Shown: positions 1 through 6,621, numbered from the stretch's first letter. The stretch is 6,621 nucleotides of DNA from an uncultured Caryophanales bacterium (GCA_937895315.1 CALAWM010000150.1:1-6621), one strand, 5' to 3'. Made by a program: numbers and translations. The notes: generated from the letters alone by a model not told the origin.

Positions 1-365
1 GCTTTAAATAACGATAATGGATGAAAGCCATCGACGTCCTTAGCGGGACTAATTGCGAGTTTGATATTTTCTTCACTAATATGACGAGGTAATGGTAATT
101 GAACGATAATACCATGAACTTTTGGATCTTCATTAAGTTCATTAATTAGTCTAACTAGTTCTTCCTCTGTTGATTTAATATCAAGTTTAATTAGTTTTGC
201 GGCCATTCCAACTTCGGCAGCATCTTTAAGCTTACCGGCGATATATTTTGTGCTCGCAAAATCATCATTAACTTGAATGATTATAAGGTTTGGTTTTACT
301 TCCGTTTCATTAATTTTTTGTTTTAAAATTTCTTTTTGTTTTAAAACATAAGTTTTAATATCCAT
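1..365 (-). CDS. folD: Bifunctional methylenetetrahydrofolate dehydrogenase / methenyltetrahydrofolate cyclohydrolase, N-terminal part (3' end cut by window edge)
   Basis: FolD interconverts 5,10-methylene-, 5,10-methenyl- and 10-formyl-tetrahydrofolate in the cytoplasm, linking one-carbon units to purine and formyl-Met-tRNA synthesis. The 121 visible residues cover most of the N-terminal catalytic domain; the NADP-binding Rossmann domain lies outside the window (family length about 280). Visible signatures are S38-x-x-Y41-x-x-x-K45 (the catalytic Tyr/Lys pair), GIIVQLPLP at 85-93 (Gln89 contacts folate) and KDVDGFHP at 109-116 (Asp112, the folate-site Asp). All key residues are present. The start ATG at 365-363 is supported by AGGGG at 376-372, six bases upstream. 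Two oddities: the N-terminus is short and lacks the usual 'DGK..A' opening, and the loop normally VGDDPAS reads VNDDFAS. It is separated from secG by a terminator and has its own promoter. The family call is secure. Confidence 0.95.
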   Translation of the reverse strand, partial: MDIKTYVLKQKEILKQKINETEVKPNLIIIQVNDDFASTKYIAGKLKDAAEVGMAAKLIKLDIKSTEEELVRLINELNEDPKVHGIIVQLPLPRHISEENIKLAISPAKDVDGFHPLSLFK

Positions 366-387
366 ACTTTTCCCCTAACTAAAATAA

Positions 388-396
388 ATTATAACA
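388..396 (-). promoter_or_regulatory. Extended -10 promoter of folD
   Basis: On the minus strand, bases 396-388 read TGTTATAAT, a perfect extended -10 element (TGn plus TATAAT). No good -35 lies 16-18 bases upstream, which extended -10 promoters tolerate. Transcription would begin near base 381, giving a leader of about 15 bases that carries the AGGGG ribosome binding site at 376-372. Its position between the secG terminator and folD makes it a sensible folD promoter. The motif is seen directly; its activity is inferred. Confidence 0.65.
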
Positions 397-426
397 TGTC
401 AAAAATTGAAACTGGGATTGAAGTAT

Positions 427-447
427 AAAAAAAGACCCTTTCGGGTC
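427..447 (-). terminator. Intrinsic terminator after secG
   Basis: On the minus strand, GACCC (447-443), a GAAA loop (442-439) and GGGTC (438-434) form a perfect five-pair stem closed by a GNRA tetraloop, followed at once by seven T residues (433-427). This is a textbook rho-independent terminator. It lies 22 bases past the secG stop codon and ends the transcription unit before folD. The U-tract is only on the minus strand, so it works in one direction. Confidence 0.92.
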
Positions 448-469
448 GTTATTTATAAGTTCAACTTAA

Positions 470-697
470 TTAGCCTAAGGCTTTAACTAATATCGCAAGT
501 AGGAAGAAGACAATGGAAAGACCAAAGGTAATGTAAGAAATAACTTTTTCACTGCCCCGTTCTTTTGTCTTAACAAAAATATTAAGGCCGCCACCAGTAA
601 TTGCGCCTGAAGCCCCTTCACTTTTACCACCTTGCATTAAGGAAATAATAATTAGTAAGATTGAGACGATAATGAAGATAATATCTAATGCACCCAT
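470..697 (-). CDS. secG: Preprotein translocase subunit SecG
   Basis: SecG is the small, non-essential membrane subunit of the SecYEG channel, where it helps SecA-driven export. The 75-residue length is typical. Two hydrophobic helices (about 4-21 and 53-72) flank a polar, glycine-rich cytoplasmic loop. That loop has the family signature: LMQGGKSEGASGAITGG at 20-36, then a short basic stretch (KTKER, 43-47). The start ATG at 697-695 has GGAGG at 708-704 with six bases of spacing. It lies 80 bases after uvrB with a possible promoter in the gap, and a strong terminator follows. It may be read both from its own promoter and from the upstream operon that begins with or before secA, its working partner. 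In Bacillus, secG is usually next to rnr-smpB instead. Confidence 0.95.
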   Translation of the reverse strand: MGALDIIFIIVSILLIIISLMQGGKSEGASGAITGGGLNIFVKTKERGSEKVISYITFGLSIVFFLLAILVKALG

Positions 698-719
698 AAA
701 TGTCCTCCGATTCTTTATT

Positions 720-747
720 AATATACACTATTTAAGATTTTTTTCAA
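720..747 (-). promoter_or_regulatory. Candidate sigma-A-type promoter for secG
   Basis: Within the 80-base uvrB-secG gap, the minus strand carries TTGAAA (747-742), a 16-base spacer and TATATT (725-720). These match the -35 and -10 consensus at five of six positions each. Transcription would begin near base 713, just upstream of the GGAGG ribosome binding site of secG. No terminator is visible between uvrB and secG, so read-through from upstream is also likely. AT-rich gaps produce such matches by chance, hence moderate confidence. Confidence 0.5.
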
Positions 748-777
748 GAAAACAATGTGTAAATTATAATAATTTAC

Positions 778-2760
778 TTATTTTCGTACGTTTCCCTCAA
801 GTTCAAAGAGAATTTCGCGATATTCGATGGCTTTTTCAAAATCAAAAGCTTTCGCGGCCGCATTCATTTTTCCGCGTATTTCTCGGATATATTTTTCAAG
901 TTGTTTCTTCGTAACAAGTCCTTTATTAATCTTTGCTAAATCTTTATCAGTTCCGAAATTATGGAGCGGTTCTCCTAATGGTTTAATAATCGTTTCCGGA
1001 ACAATTCCGTGTTTATCATTATAGGCTTGTTGAATACTTCTCCGCCGTTCGGTTTCACCAATCGCTTTTTGCATTGAGTTTGTCATATTTGAAGCATACA
1101 TAATAACTCGACCATTGACGTTACGACTTGCCCGACCAATAATTTGAATAAGTGATCTTTCGCTCCGCAAGAATCCTTCTTTGTCGGCATCAATAATAGC
1201 CATTAATGATACTTCTGGAATATCTAATCCTTCCCTTAATAAGTTAATACCTACTAAAACGTCATATTTTCCTTGCCTTAATTCATAAATAATTTGACTA
1301 CGTTCCAAAGTTTTTGTCTCATTATGGAGGTAAACAACTTTAAATTTCCGCTCTTTTAAATAATCCGTTAAATCTTCGGCCATTTTGATGGTTAAAGTAA
1401 CAACCATCGCTCTTTCGCCGCGGTCAATTACTTTTCGTAATTCACTCATAAGATCATCAATTTGCCCAATGCTTGGTTTAATTGTAACGGTTGGGTCAAT
1501 AAGTCCGGTCGGACGAATGATTTGTTGCACAACAACACCATTTGTTTTATCTAATTCATAATCTCCAGGGGTTGCACTTGTATAAATTACTTGGTTAATG
1601 GCGCCTTCAAATTCATTAAATTGTAAAGGACGATTATCTAAAGCACTCGGTAAACGGAAACCATATTCGACTAGGTTTTGTTTCCGACTTCGGTCGCCAT
1701 TATACATTCCCCGCACCTGCGGTAAAGTGACGTGACTTTCATCAACGACTAAAAGATAATCTTTGGGGAAATAGTCCATTAAACAATATGGCTTTTCTCT
1801 TTCTTTACGACCATCAATATAGCGGGCATAGTTTTCAATACCCGGACACATGCCAAACTCTTGTAATGAATCAACGTCTTGGCGAGTACGGAACTCTAAC
1901 CGTTGTGATTCAAGTAATTTCCCGTTATCAGCGAAATAATTTAGACGATCGACAAGGTCTTTTAAAATATGGGGGATTGCCCGGTTTATTCTTTCTCTTG
2001 AAGATGCATGGGCGTAAGCTGGGAAAACTGGATATGTATTAAAAGTTTTACCGACTTCACCGGTTAAAGCATCCACTTCCCGGATTTTTTCGATTACATC
2101 ATCAAACGTATCAATTTGAATAACATATTGGTCACTAATTGGCGGCATGATTTCAATTACGTCACCTTTTACCCGGAAAGTGCCAGGTTTTAGTTCAAAA
2201 TCATTACGGGTATATTGCGCATCAATTAGTTTTACTAAAAATTCATTATGGTTAATTTTTTCACCAGCAACGATATTAAAAGCCAGTTTACTATATTCTT
2301 CGGGATCGCTTAAGCCATAAATTGAAGCAACACTAGCGACGATAATTGTATCGTTTCTTTCGAGTAAACTATTAATCGCTGCCGTCCGAAGCATTTCAAT
2401 TTCTTGATTCATAACTGCTTCTTTTTCAATATACATATCACGGGCAACAACATACGCTTCTGGTTGATAAAAATCAAAGTTAGAAACAAAATATTCAACA
2501 CGGTTATGAGGGAATAATGCTTTGAATTCAGCGTATAATTGACCTGCCAATGTCTTATTATGGACTAAAACAAGGGTTGGTTTTTGCACTTTTTGAATAA
2601 CATTCGCAATAGTAAAAGTTTTTCCGGTTCCGGTTGCACCTAAAAGGACTTGGTGTTTATCGCCGCGATTAATACCTTCTACAAGTTCTTTAATAGCGGT
2701 TGGTTGATCACCAGTCGGGGTAAAATTGGTTTCAATTTGAAATCTATGATTACTCTTCAT
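778..2760 (-). CDS. uvrB: UvrABC excinuclease subunit B (UvrB)
   Basis: UvrB is the DNA-loading and damage-verifying ATPase of nucleotide excision repair. UvrA delivers it and it recruits the nuclease UvrC. At 660 residues it is full length. Visible parts in order: Walker A GATGTGKT (41-48); beta-hairpin base VEYFVSNFDFYQPEAY (88-103); motif II VVDESH (338-343); TSATP (394-398); motif V GINLLREGLDIPE (504-516); motif VI QIIGRASRN (539-547); and a C-terminal UVR domain for UvrC contact (about 618-655). The oddity is the hairpin, where the usual YYDYY is NFDFY (94-98). The start ATG overlaps the end of the YitT gene by 11 bases. Its ribosome binding site is weak (GGAAGAG, 2771-2765), suggesting translational coupling. 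uvrA, often the next gene, is absent; secG follows. Confidence 0.98.
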   Translation of the reverse strand: MKSNHRFQIETNFTPTGDQPTAIKELVEGINRGDKHQVLLGATGTGKTFTIANVIQKVQKPTLVLVHNKTLAGQLYAEFKALFPHNRVEYFVSNFDFYQPEAYVVARDMYIEKEAVMNQEIEMLRTAAINSLLERNDTIIVASVASIYGLSDPEEYSKLAFNIVAGEKINHNEFLVKLIDAQYTRNDFELKPGTFRVKGDVIEIMPPISDQYVIQIDTFDDVIEKIREVDALTGEVGKTFNTYPVFPAYAHASSRERINRAIPHILKDLVDRLNYFADNGKLLESQRLEFRTRQDVDSLQEFGMCPGIENYARYIDGRKEREKPYCLMDYFPKDYLLVVDESHVTLPQVRGMYNGDRSRKQNLVEYGFRLPSALDNRPLQFNEFEGAINQVIYTSATPGDYELDKTNGVVVQQIIRPTGLIDPTVTIKPSIGQIDDLMSELRKVIDRGERAMVVTLTIKMAEDLTDYLKERKFKVVYLHNETKTLERSQIIYELRQGKYDVLVGINLLREGLDIPEVSLMAIIDADKEGFLRSERSLIQIIGRASRNVNGRVIMYASNMTNSMQKAIGETERRRSIQQAYNDKHGIVPETIIKPLGEPLHNFGTDKDLAKINKGLVTKKQLEKYIREIRGKMNAAAKAFDFEKAIEYREILFELEGNVRK

Positions 2761-3706
2761 CTTTTCTCTTCCGATTCACTAATCCTTCTTTATGTTGCAC
2801 AAGGTTATTGAAACCTTCACCAAGCACGGTTGCCGTTTGTTGAATCATGACAAAGGCATCTTTATCAATCTGAGCGATGCCGTTTACAAATTTGGCATAT
2901 TCACTCCGGTCAAAAGTAACAATAATCATCATATATTCATCTTTTTCATAACCGCCATAGATCGGACTTAAGGTTGATCCACGATCAGTTTTAGTTTGAA
3001 TCCATGTATTAATTTCTTCACTTTTTGTCTGGCTAATAATATAAGCAGTCAGGGCATGTGACTTCCCGCTGAACACAAATTCAAGGGTAATAGCAAAGAC
3101 AAAAGCGCTAATAATCCCGATCAGTGAGAGGATAATATCACCGACCACAAATAGACCAATTGCGACAATTAAACCATCAATTAAAAAAGCTAGGACTGAA
3201 TGACTAATATGTAAGTATTTATTTACAATAACGACAATAATATCTACACCACCAGTAGAACCGCCACCAAGGAAAGTTAAAGCAACACCAACCCCAGCAA
3301 ACACACCGCCAAAGATTCCAGCAATTAGTTTTGTGGCGGTATCGGCTCCGGCACCAAACAATGTTTCAGTATGGGTGACAACACCGGGTAAACGCATAAG
3401 TAAAATTAAAGTAAGTGGATAGACTAATGAACTTACAAGCGATTTAATAGTAAAACGCCAACCAAGAAACAAAAGACTAATAGTAAAAAATACCCAAACT
3501 AAACTTAAAACGACTAAGTCAGGATCAAAACCGAATAGCTGTTTGCCAATGATCCCAAGACCACCAAGTCCTCCGGTATTAAGCATCGCTGGTAAAAGAA
3601 AGATACCAGTGCCAACCGCTAATAAGATTGAACCGATAATGACAAAAGTATAGTTTTTTATAATAATCTTTATTTTTGGTTTGAATAAATCCTTAAACTT
3701 TCCCAT
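2750..3706 (-). CDS. YitT/YvjA family membrane protein (DUF161 + DUF2179)
   Basis: This is a 318-residue integral membrane protein of the YitT family, whose biochemical role is not firmly known. After a basic N-terminus ([15 protein letters not shown]) come about five or six hydrophobic segments (roughly 18-40, 62-82, 88-106, 124-146, 171-189, 190-213). The family signature [11 protein letters not shown] is at 147-157. The soluble C-terminal DUF2179 domain (about 218-300) has DRGSTL (241-246), GGYEKDE (251-257) and the closing VLGEGF (294-299). The chosen ATG at 3706-3704 has GGAGG nine bases upstream. An in-frame ATG at 3748 would add 14 residues but overlaps prfB by 56 bases. The gene overlaps prfB by 14 bases and uvrB by 11. 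From memory, B. subtilis yvjA occupies the same place after prfB, so this is probably its orthologue. Family call firm, function unknown. Confidence 0.92.
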   Translation of the reverse strand: MGKFKDLFKPKIKIIIKNYTFVIIGSILLAVGTGIFLLPAMLNTGGLGGLGIIGKQLFGFDPDLVVLSLVWVFFTISLLFLGWRFTIKSLVSSLVYPLTLILLMRLPGVVTHTETLFGAGADTATKLIAGIFGGVFAGVGVALTFLGGGSTGGVDIIVVIVNKYLHISHSVLAFLIDGLIVAIGLFVVGDIILSLIGIISAFVFAITLEFVFSGKSHALTAYIISQTKSEEINTWIQTKTDRGSTLSPIYGGYEKDEYMMIIVTFDRSEYAKFVNGIAQIDKDAFVMIQQTATVLGEGFNNLVQHKEGLVNRKRKDEE

Positions 3707-4809
3707 TTTCTTTAGCCTCCATTTCAAGATACTTATACATAAATTCATTGAGATTGCCGTCCATTACTTTAGCAACATCTCCAACTTGATAATCAGTGCG
3801 ATGGTCTTTAATCATCGTATAGGGAGCAAATACATAAGAACGAATTTGGCTGCCCCATTCAATGTTTTTCTTTTCCCCTTGAATAGCATCAATCTTCGCT
3901 CTTTGTCTTTCTAACTCCAGTTGATACAATTCACTTCTTAACATTTGCATGGCAATTTCTTTGTTTGATAATTGACTTCGTTCAACTTGGCAGGCAACAA
4001 CAATTCCAGTCGGAATATGGGTGATTCGTACTGCAGTTTCCACTTTATTTACGTTTTGACCACCGGCGCCACCACTTCGATAAGTGTCAATCCTTAGGTC
4101 GTTTTCATTAATTTCAATCGAATTTGACTCATTAAAAACTGGAATAACATTGACGCTTGCAAATGATGTGTGTCTTCTTTTATTTGTGTCAAAAGGAGAA
4201 ATACGCACAAGCCGATGTACGCCCTTCTCACTTCGTAAATGACCATAGGTATTATTTCCTTCAATAATTAAAGTAACACTTTTAATTCCGGCTTCATTCC
4301 CGGCTTGGTAGTCGACAACTTTAACAGTAAAATCATTAAGTTCCGCGAAACGAACGTACATGTTATATAGCATAAATGCCCAGTCATGAGATTCAGTTCC
4401 TCCGGCTCCAGCATGGATATTTATGATGGCATCATTAGCGTCATATTCACCACTGAAAAGTAGGAGGTGTACTAATGATTCACCCGCGTTTTGCGCATTA
4501 TCTATCTCGATATTAAGTAATTCTAAACTTTCGGAATCCTCAGCAAAAACGGGGTCTTTTATCAATTCTTCGGCCGAAAGTACTGTGTTTTCAACTTGAA
4601 AATAGATGTCATGCTTTTCTTTTAGACCATTAAGTTTTTTAAATACATACTTGGCGTTATTTTGGTCATTCCAAAAATCGGCACCATCTACTTCATTTGA
4701 TAATATTTGAATTTGCGATACTAAATGAGCAACATCAAAGAGAGTCACTAAGTTTACCTAGTAATCGTTTCAATTCATGTACTTTACTAAGGATAACTTT
4801 GTACTCCAT
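3693..4809 (-). CDS. prfB: Peptide chain release factor 2 (RF2), requires +1 programmed frameshift
   Basis: RF2 releases the finished peptide at UGA and UAA codons. The gene has two parts. A 24-codon leader (4809-4738, [10 protein letters not shown]...KLSDSL) ends in CTT then TGA. Skipping the T at 4737 continues in the +1 frame from GAT (4736) to TAA at 3693, giving 371 residues. In that product the stop-reading tripeptide SPF is at 204-206 and the catalytic GGQ at 249-251, within one residue of the E. coli positions. The segment from the shift point to DFWNDQ has the same length as in B. subtilis RF2. SPF rather than PxT separates RF2 from RF1. The start ATG overlaps the secA stop (TAATG) and lacks a near ribosome binding site, suggesting coupling. 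A GTG at 4748, in the downstream frame, would give a 351-residue form without a frameshift. Confidence 0.96.
3716..3720 (-). promoter_or_regulatory. Ribosome binding site that sets the YitT-family start
   Basis: GGAGG on the minus strand lies nine bases upstream of the ATG at 3706-3704, inside the last codons of prfB. This favours the 318-residue product over the longer reading from 3748, which has no comparable site. Ribosomes finishing prfB at 3693 would end next to this start, so the two genes are probably translationally coupled. Confidence 0.75.
4735..4749 (-). promoter_or_regulatory. prfB programmed +1 frameshift site, with a degenerate signal
   Basis: On the minus strand, the leader ends AGT GAC TCT CTT TGA, followed by T. 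CTT TGA (4740-4735) is the classic slippery leucine codon plus UGA stop, at which RF2 limits its own synthesis: when RF2 is scarce, ribosomes slip +1 and make more. The classic site also has AGGGGG three bases before CTT and a C after UGA. Here the matching positions read AGTGAC (4749-4744) and T (4734). The slip codon is kept while both enhancers are weakened or lost. The bases are seen directly; the effect on efficiency is inferred. Confidence 0.85.
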
Positions 4810-6621
4810 TATTTATTTTCTGGTTCCTTTTCTTCTTGTTTTTTAAGATCTTCGATTGGAACTTCTTTTGGTTCTTCTTCCACTGGCGGGGCAACATTTA
4901 TTTTAGCGTTAAGCAAGTTTAAAACTGTTTCAACAGCAATGATGTCCATTGCTTCACCAAAGAGGGAATAACCTTCATTAACGTAATCTTGTAATGGGTT
5001 AGTGTTCGCGTAACTCCGTAAATGGATACCTTCACGTAAGTGAGCCATCGTATCAATATGTTTTGTCCAGTTCCGGTCAATCGCTCTTAAGGTAATTTCT
5101 CTTTCAACCTTATCAGCGAGTTCATCGCCCCATTCCTTACGGCGGACTTGATAACGACGGTACATTAAAATCATTAAATCTTCAGCAATTTCATCAACGG
5201 GTGATTCATCATATGCCGCCACTTTAATAGATCCTTCTGGTAAATAATTTGGTTCCATTACTCGTTTTAGTAATTCCCCACTGACAAGATGATCTTTACT
5301 TGTTTCGGGAATCGCTTTTTTGGCAAGGAAGACGGCTGCAAGATTAAATTGTTCTTGCACTAAGTCTTTAATATCTCCGGCATACATGATACTATCGCGT
5401 TTTTTATAAACGACGCCACGTTGTTTAGCTAAAACATCATCATATTCAAGAAGGTTTTTCCGTGTATCAAAGTTTTGTCCTTCAATTCGTTTTTGCGCGC
5501 CGGTTATGGCGTTGGTAAACATTTTATTCTCAAGGACATCACTGCCCATTTTATCAACTAAGGAGTGCATCATGTCACTAGCAAATCGCCGCATTAGTAA
5601 ATCATCAAAAGAGACATAGAATCTAGAAAATCCAGGATCCCCTTGTCGACCACTCCGACCACGTAATTGATTATCAATCCGGCGAGCTTCATGGCGTTCG
5701 GTTCCTAAAACCGCTAGACCACCTAAGGCTTTAATTTCATCACTAATCTTAATATCCGTACCACGACCAGCCATGTTAGTGGCAATCGTAATTTGTCCTT
5801 TGTTTCCGGCTAAAGCAACAATTTCGGCCTCACGGGCATGGTTTTTAGCGTTTAACACTTCGTGTTTTAAACCATTCGCTGTTAGTAATTCACTTATTTC
5901 TTCACTTGATTCAACACTGCTTGTCCCAATAAGAATTGGTTGACCTTTTTCATGTCTTTCTTTAACTTCAGCGACAAGGGCATTTAACTTATCTTCTTTT
6001 TTGGCATAAACACGGTCGACTGCGTCTTCGCGGATTACCGGTCTATTCGTTGGAATTTGAATTACCCGCATATTATAAATTTTGCGGAACTCTTCTTCTT
6101 CCGTTTTGGCGGTACCAGTCATCCCACTTAATTTGGTATAAAGTCTAAAGAAGTTTTGGTAAGTGATGGTCGCCATCGTTACTGTTTCTTCTTTAATATT
6201 CACATTTTCTTTGGCTTGGATTGCTTGGTGTAAGCCGTCACTATATTCACGTCCTGGCATCATCCGACCAGTGAATTGGTCGATTAACTGAATTTCCCGG
6301 TTAGCGTCAACCATATATTCAACATCACGCGTCATAACATAATTTGCTTTTAAGGCATTATGAATACGGTGCACTAAGTCATTATATTGTGGGTCATAAA
6401 TGTTATTAACCCCAAACATTCTTTCCGCGAGTTTATTACCTTCATCGGTCAAATTAGCGGTTTTTGTCTTGATATCCACGACAAAATGCTTGTCTTTTCG
6501 TAAAGTCTTCACAAAACGATCGGCGACATTGTAACTTGAGGCGGTAACTTTTGAACCACCAGAAATAATAAGTGGGGTTCTAGATTCGTCAATTAAAATG
6601 GAGTCAGCTTCGTCAATAACT
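4809..6621 (-). CDS. secA: Protein translocase ATPase SecA, C-terminal three quarters (5' end cut by window edge)
   Basis: SecA is the ATP-driven motor that pushes preproteins through SecYEG. The fragment holds 603 residues; about 200 N-terminal residues, including Walker A, lie outside. It opens in helicase motif II, read as VIDEADSILIDESRTPL (family usually DEVDSILIDEARTPL). The preprotein cross-linking region follows, then MTGTAKTEEEEF (167-178), TNMAGRGTDIK (280-290) and RGRSGRQGDPG (320-330). The helical scaffold is recognised by IDRNWTKHIDTMAHLREGIHLR (with conserved W and HID) and SYANTNPLQDY. The C-terminus is a short charged tail (VEEEPKEV...KEPENK) with no cysteines, so the zinc-binding module of many SecA proteins is missing. 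The GTG at 6512 lies inside the gene and is not the start. The stop codon overlaps the prfB ATG. Confidence 0.97.
   Translation of the reverse strand, partial: VIDEADSILIDESRTPLIISGGSKVTASSYNVADRFVKTLRKDKHFVVDIKTKTANLTDEGNKLAERMFGVNNIYDPQYNDLVHRIHNALKANYVMTRDVEYMVDANREIQLIDQFTGRMMPGREYSDGLHQAIQAKENVNIKEETVTMATITYQNFFRLYTKLSGMTGTAKTEEEEFRKIYNMRVIQIPTNRPVIREDAVDRVYAKKEDKLNALVAEVKERHEKGQPILIGTSSVESSEEISELLTANGLKHEVLNAKNHAREAEIVALAGNKGQITIATNMAGRGTDIKISDEIKALGGLAVLGTERHEARRIDNQLRGRSGRQGDPGFSRFYVSFDDLLMRRFASDMMHSLVDKMGSDVLENKMFTNAITGAQKRIEGQNFDTRKNLLEYDDVLAKQRGVVYKKRDSIMYAGDIKDLVQEQFNLAAVFLAKKAIPETSKDHLVSGELLKRVMEPNYLPEGSIKVAAYDESPVDEIAEDLMILMYRRYQVRRKEWGDELADKVEREITLRAIDRNWTKHIDTMAHLREGIHLRSYANTNPLQDYVNEGYSLFGEAMDIIAVETVLNLLNAKINVAPPVEEEPKEVPIEDLKKQEEKEPENK

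Noticed and set aside
397..402. TTGACA on the minus strand upstream of folD
   Set aside because: It matches a -35 consensus but is only three bases from the -10 element, so it cannot be that promoter's -35; no other -10 is spaced correctly.
456..468. Small inverted repeat TAAGTTCAACTTA just after the secG stop
   Set aside because: The stem is short and A/T-rich with a tiny loop and no T-run. The GC-rich hairpin at 427-447 is the real terminator, and this is probably chance.
763..768. Perfect TATAAT on the minus strand just after uvrB
   Set aside because: The nearest TTGA-like -35 is about 26 bases upstream, which is too far, and there is no TGn extension. The TTGAAA/TATATT pair closer to secG is a better candidate.
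672..914. Plus-strand open frame of 80 codons across the secG start and uvrB end
   Set aside because: It lies antisense to secG and uvrB, its translation resembles no known family, and it has no convincing ribosome binding site. It is a shadow of the real genes.
3681..3914. Plus-strand open frame of 77 codons antisense to prfB, plus similar ones at 827-1024, 1788-2042 and 4777-4971
   Set aside because: All lie opposite strongly conserved coding sequence (prfB, uvrB or secA) and show no family features of their own.
4735..4737. In-frame TGA near the prfB start, as a possible pseudogene or sequencing frameshift
   Set aside because: It sits exactly at the known RF2 recoding position on CTT TGA, and the joined protein keeps family spacing and motif positions, so it is regulatory rather than a defect.
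1..6621. Search for an accessory or undescribed multi-gene system
   Set aside because: All six genes belong to known core families and fill nearly the whole window. The two intergenic gaps (366-469 and 698-777) hold only promoters, ribosome binding sites and a terminator.

Overview
This window is a stretch of AT-rich, low-GC Gram-positive-type core chromosome. Every gene is on the minus strand, so it reads right to left. The order is: secA (5' end cut by the window edge), prfB (peptide release factor 2, with an in-frame UGA that needs a +1 frameshift), a YitT/YvjA-type membrane protein, uvrB, secG, and folD (3' end cut by the other edge). All six gene products are recognisable. I see no mobile element, CRISPR array, tRNA, rRNA, toxin-antitoxin pair or defence system.

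The likely host is a member of Bacillota or a Mollicutes relative that keeps the standard genetic code, such as an Acholeplasma-, Izemoplasma- or Erysipelotrichia-like lineage. The evidence is AT-rich sequence, GGAGG-type ribosome binding sites, a Bacillus-like gene order (secA-prfB-yvjA, with uvrB nearby), and a SecA that ends without the zinc-binding tail. RF2 is the factor that reads UGA, so UGA should still be a stop here. That argues against Mycoplasma and Spiroplasma, where UGA codes for tryptophan. This placement is inference, not identification.

Layout on the minus strand: bases 6621-2750 form one compact unit. secA and prfB overlap by one base (TAATG), prfB and the YitT gene by 14 bases, and the YitT gene and uvrB by 11 bases. 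An 80-base gap with a candidate promoter then leads to secG. secG is followed by a clear intrinsic terminator with a GAAA tetraloop at 427-447. Beyond it, folD has its own extended -10 promoter and strong ribosome binding site, so it starts a separate transcription unit.

The genes are housekeeping: protein export (SecA motor and SecG channel subunit), translation termination (RF2), nucleotide excision repair (UvrB) and one-carbon metabolism (FolD). Two details deserve attention. The prfB frameshift site keeps CTT TGA but has lost the usual internal Shine-Dalgarno and the C after the stop. UvrB has lost three of the four clustered tyrosines at its beta-hairpin.
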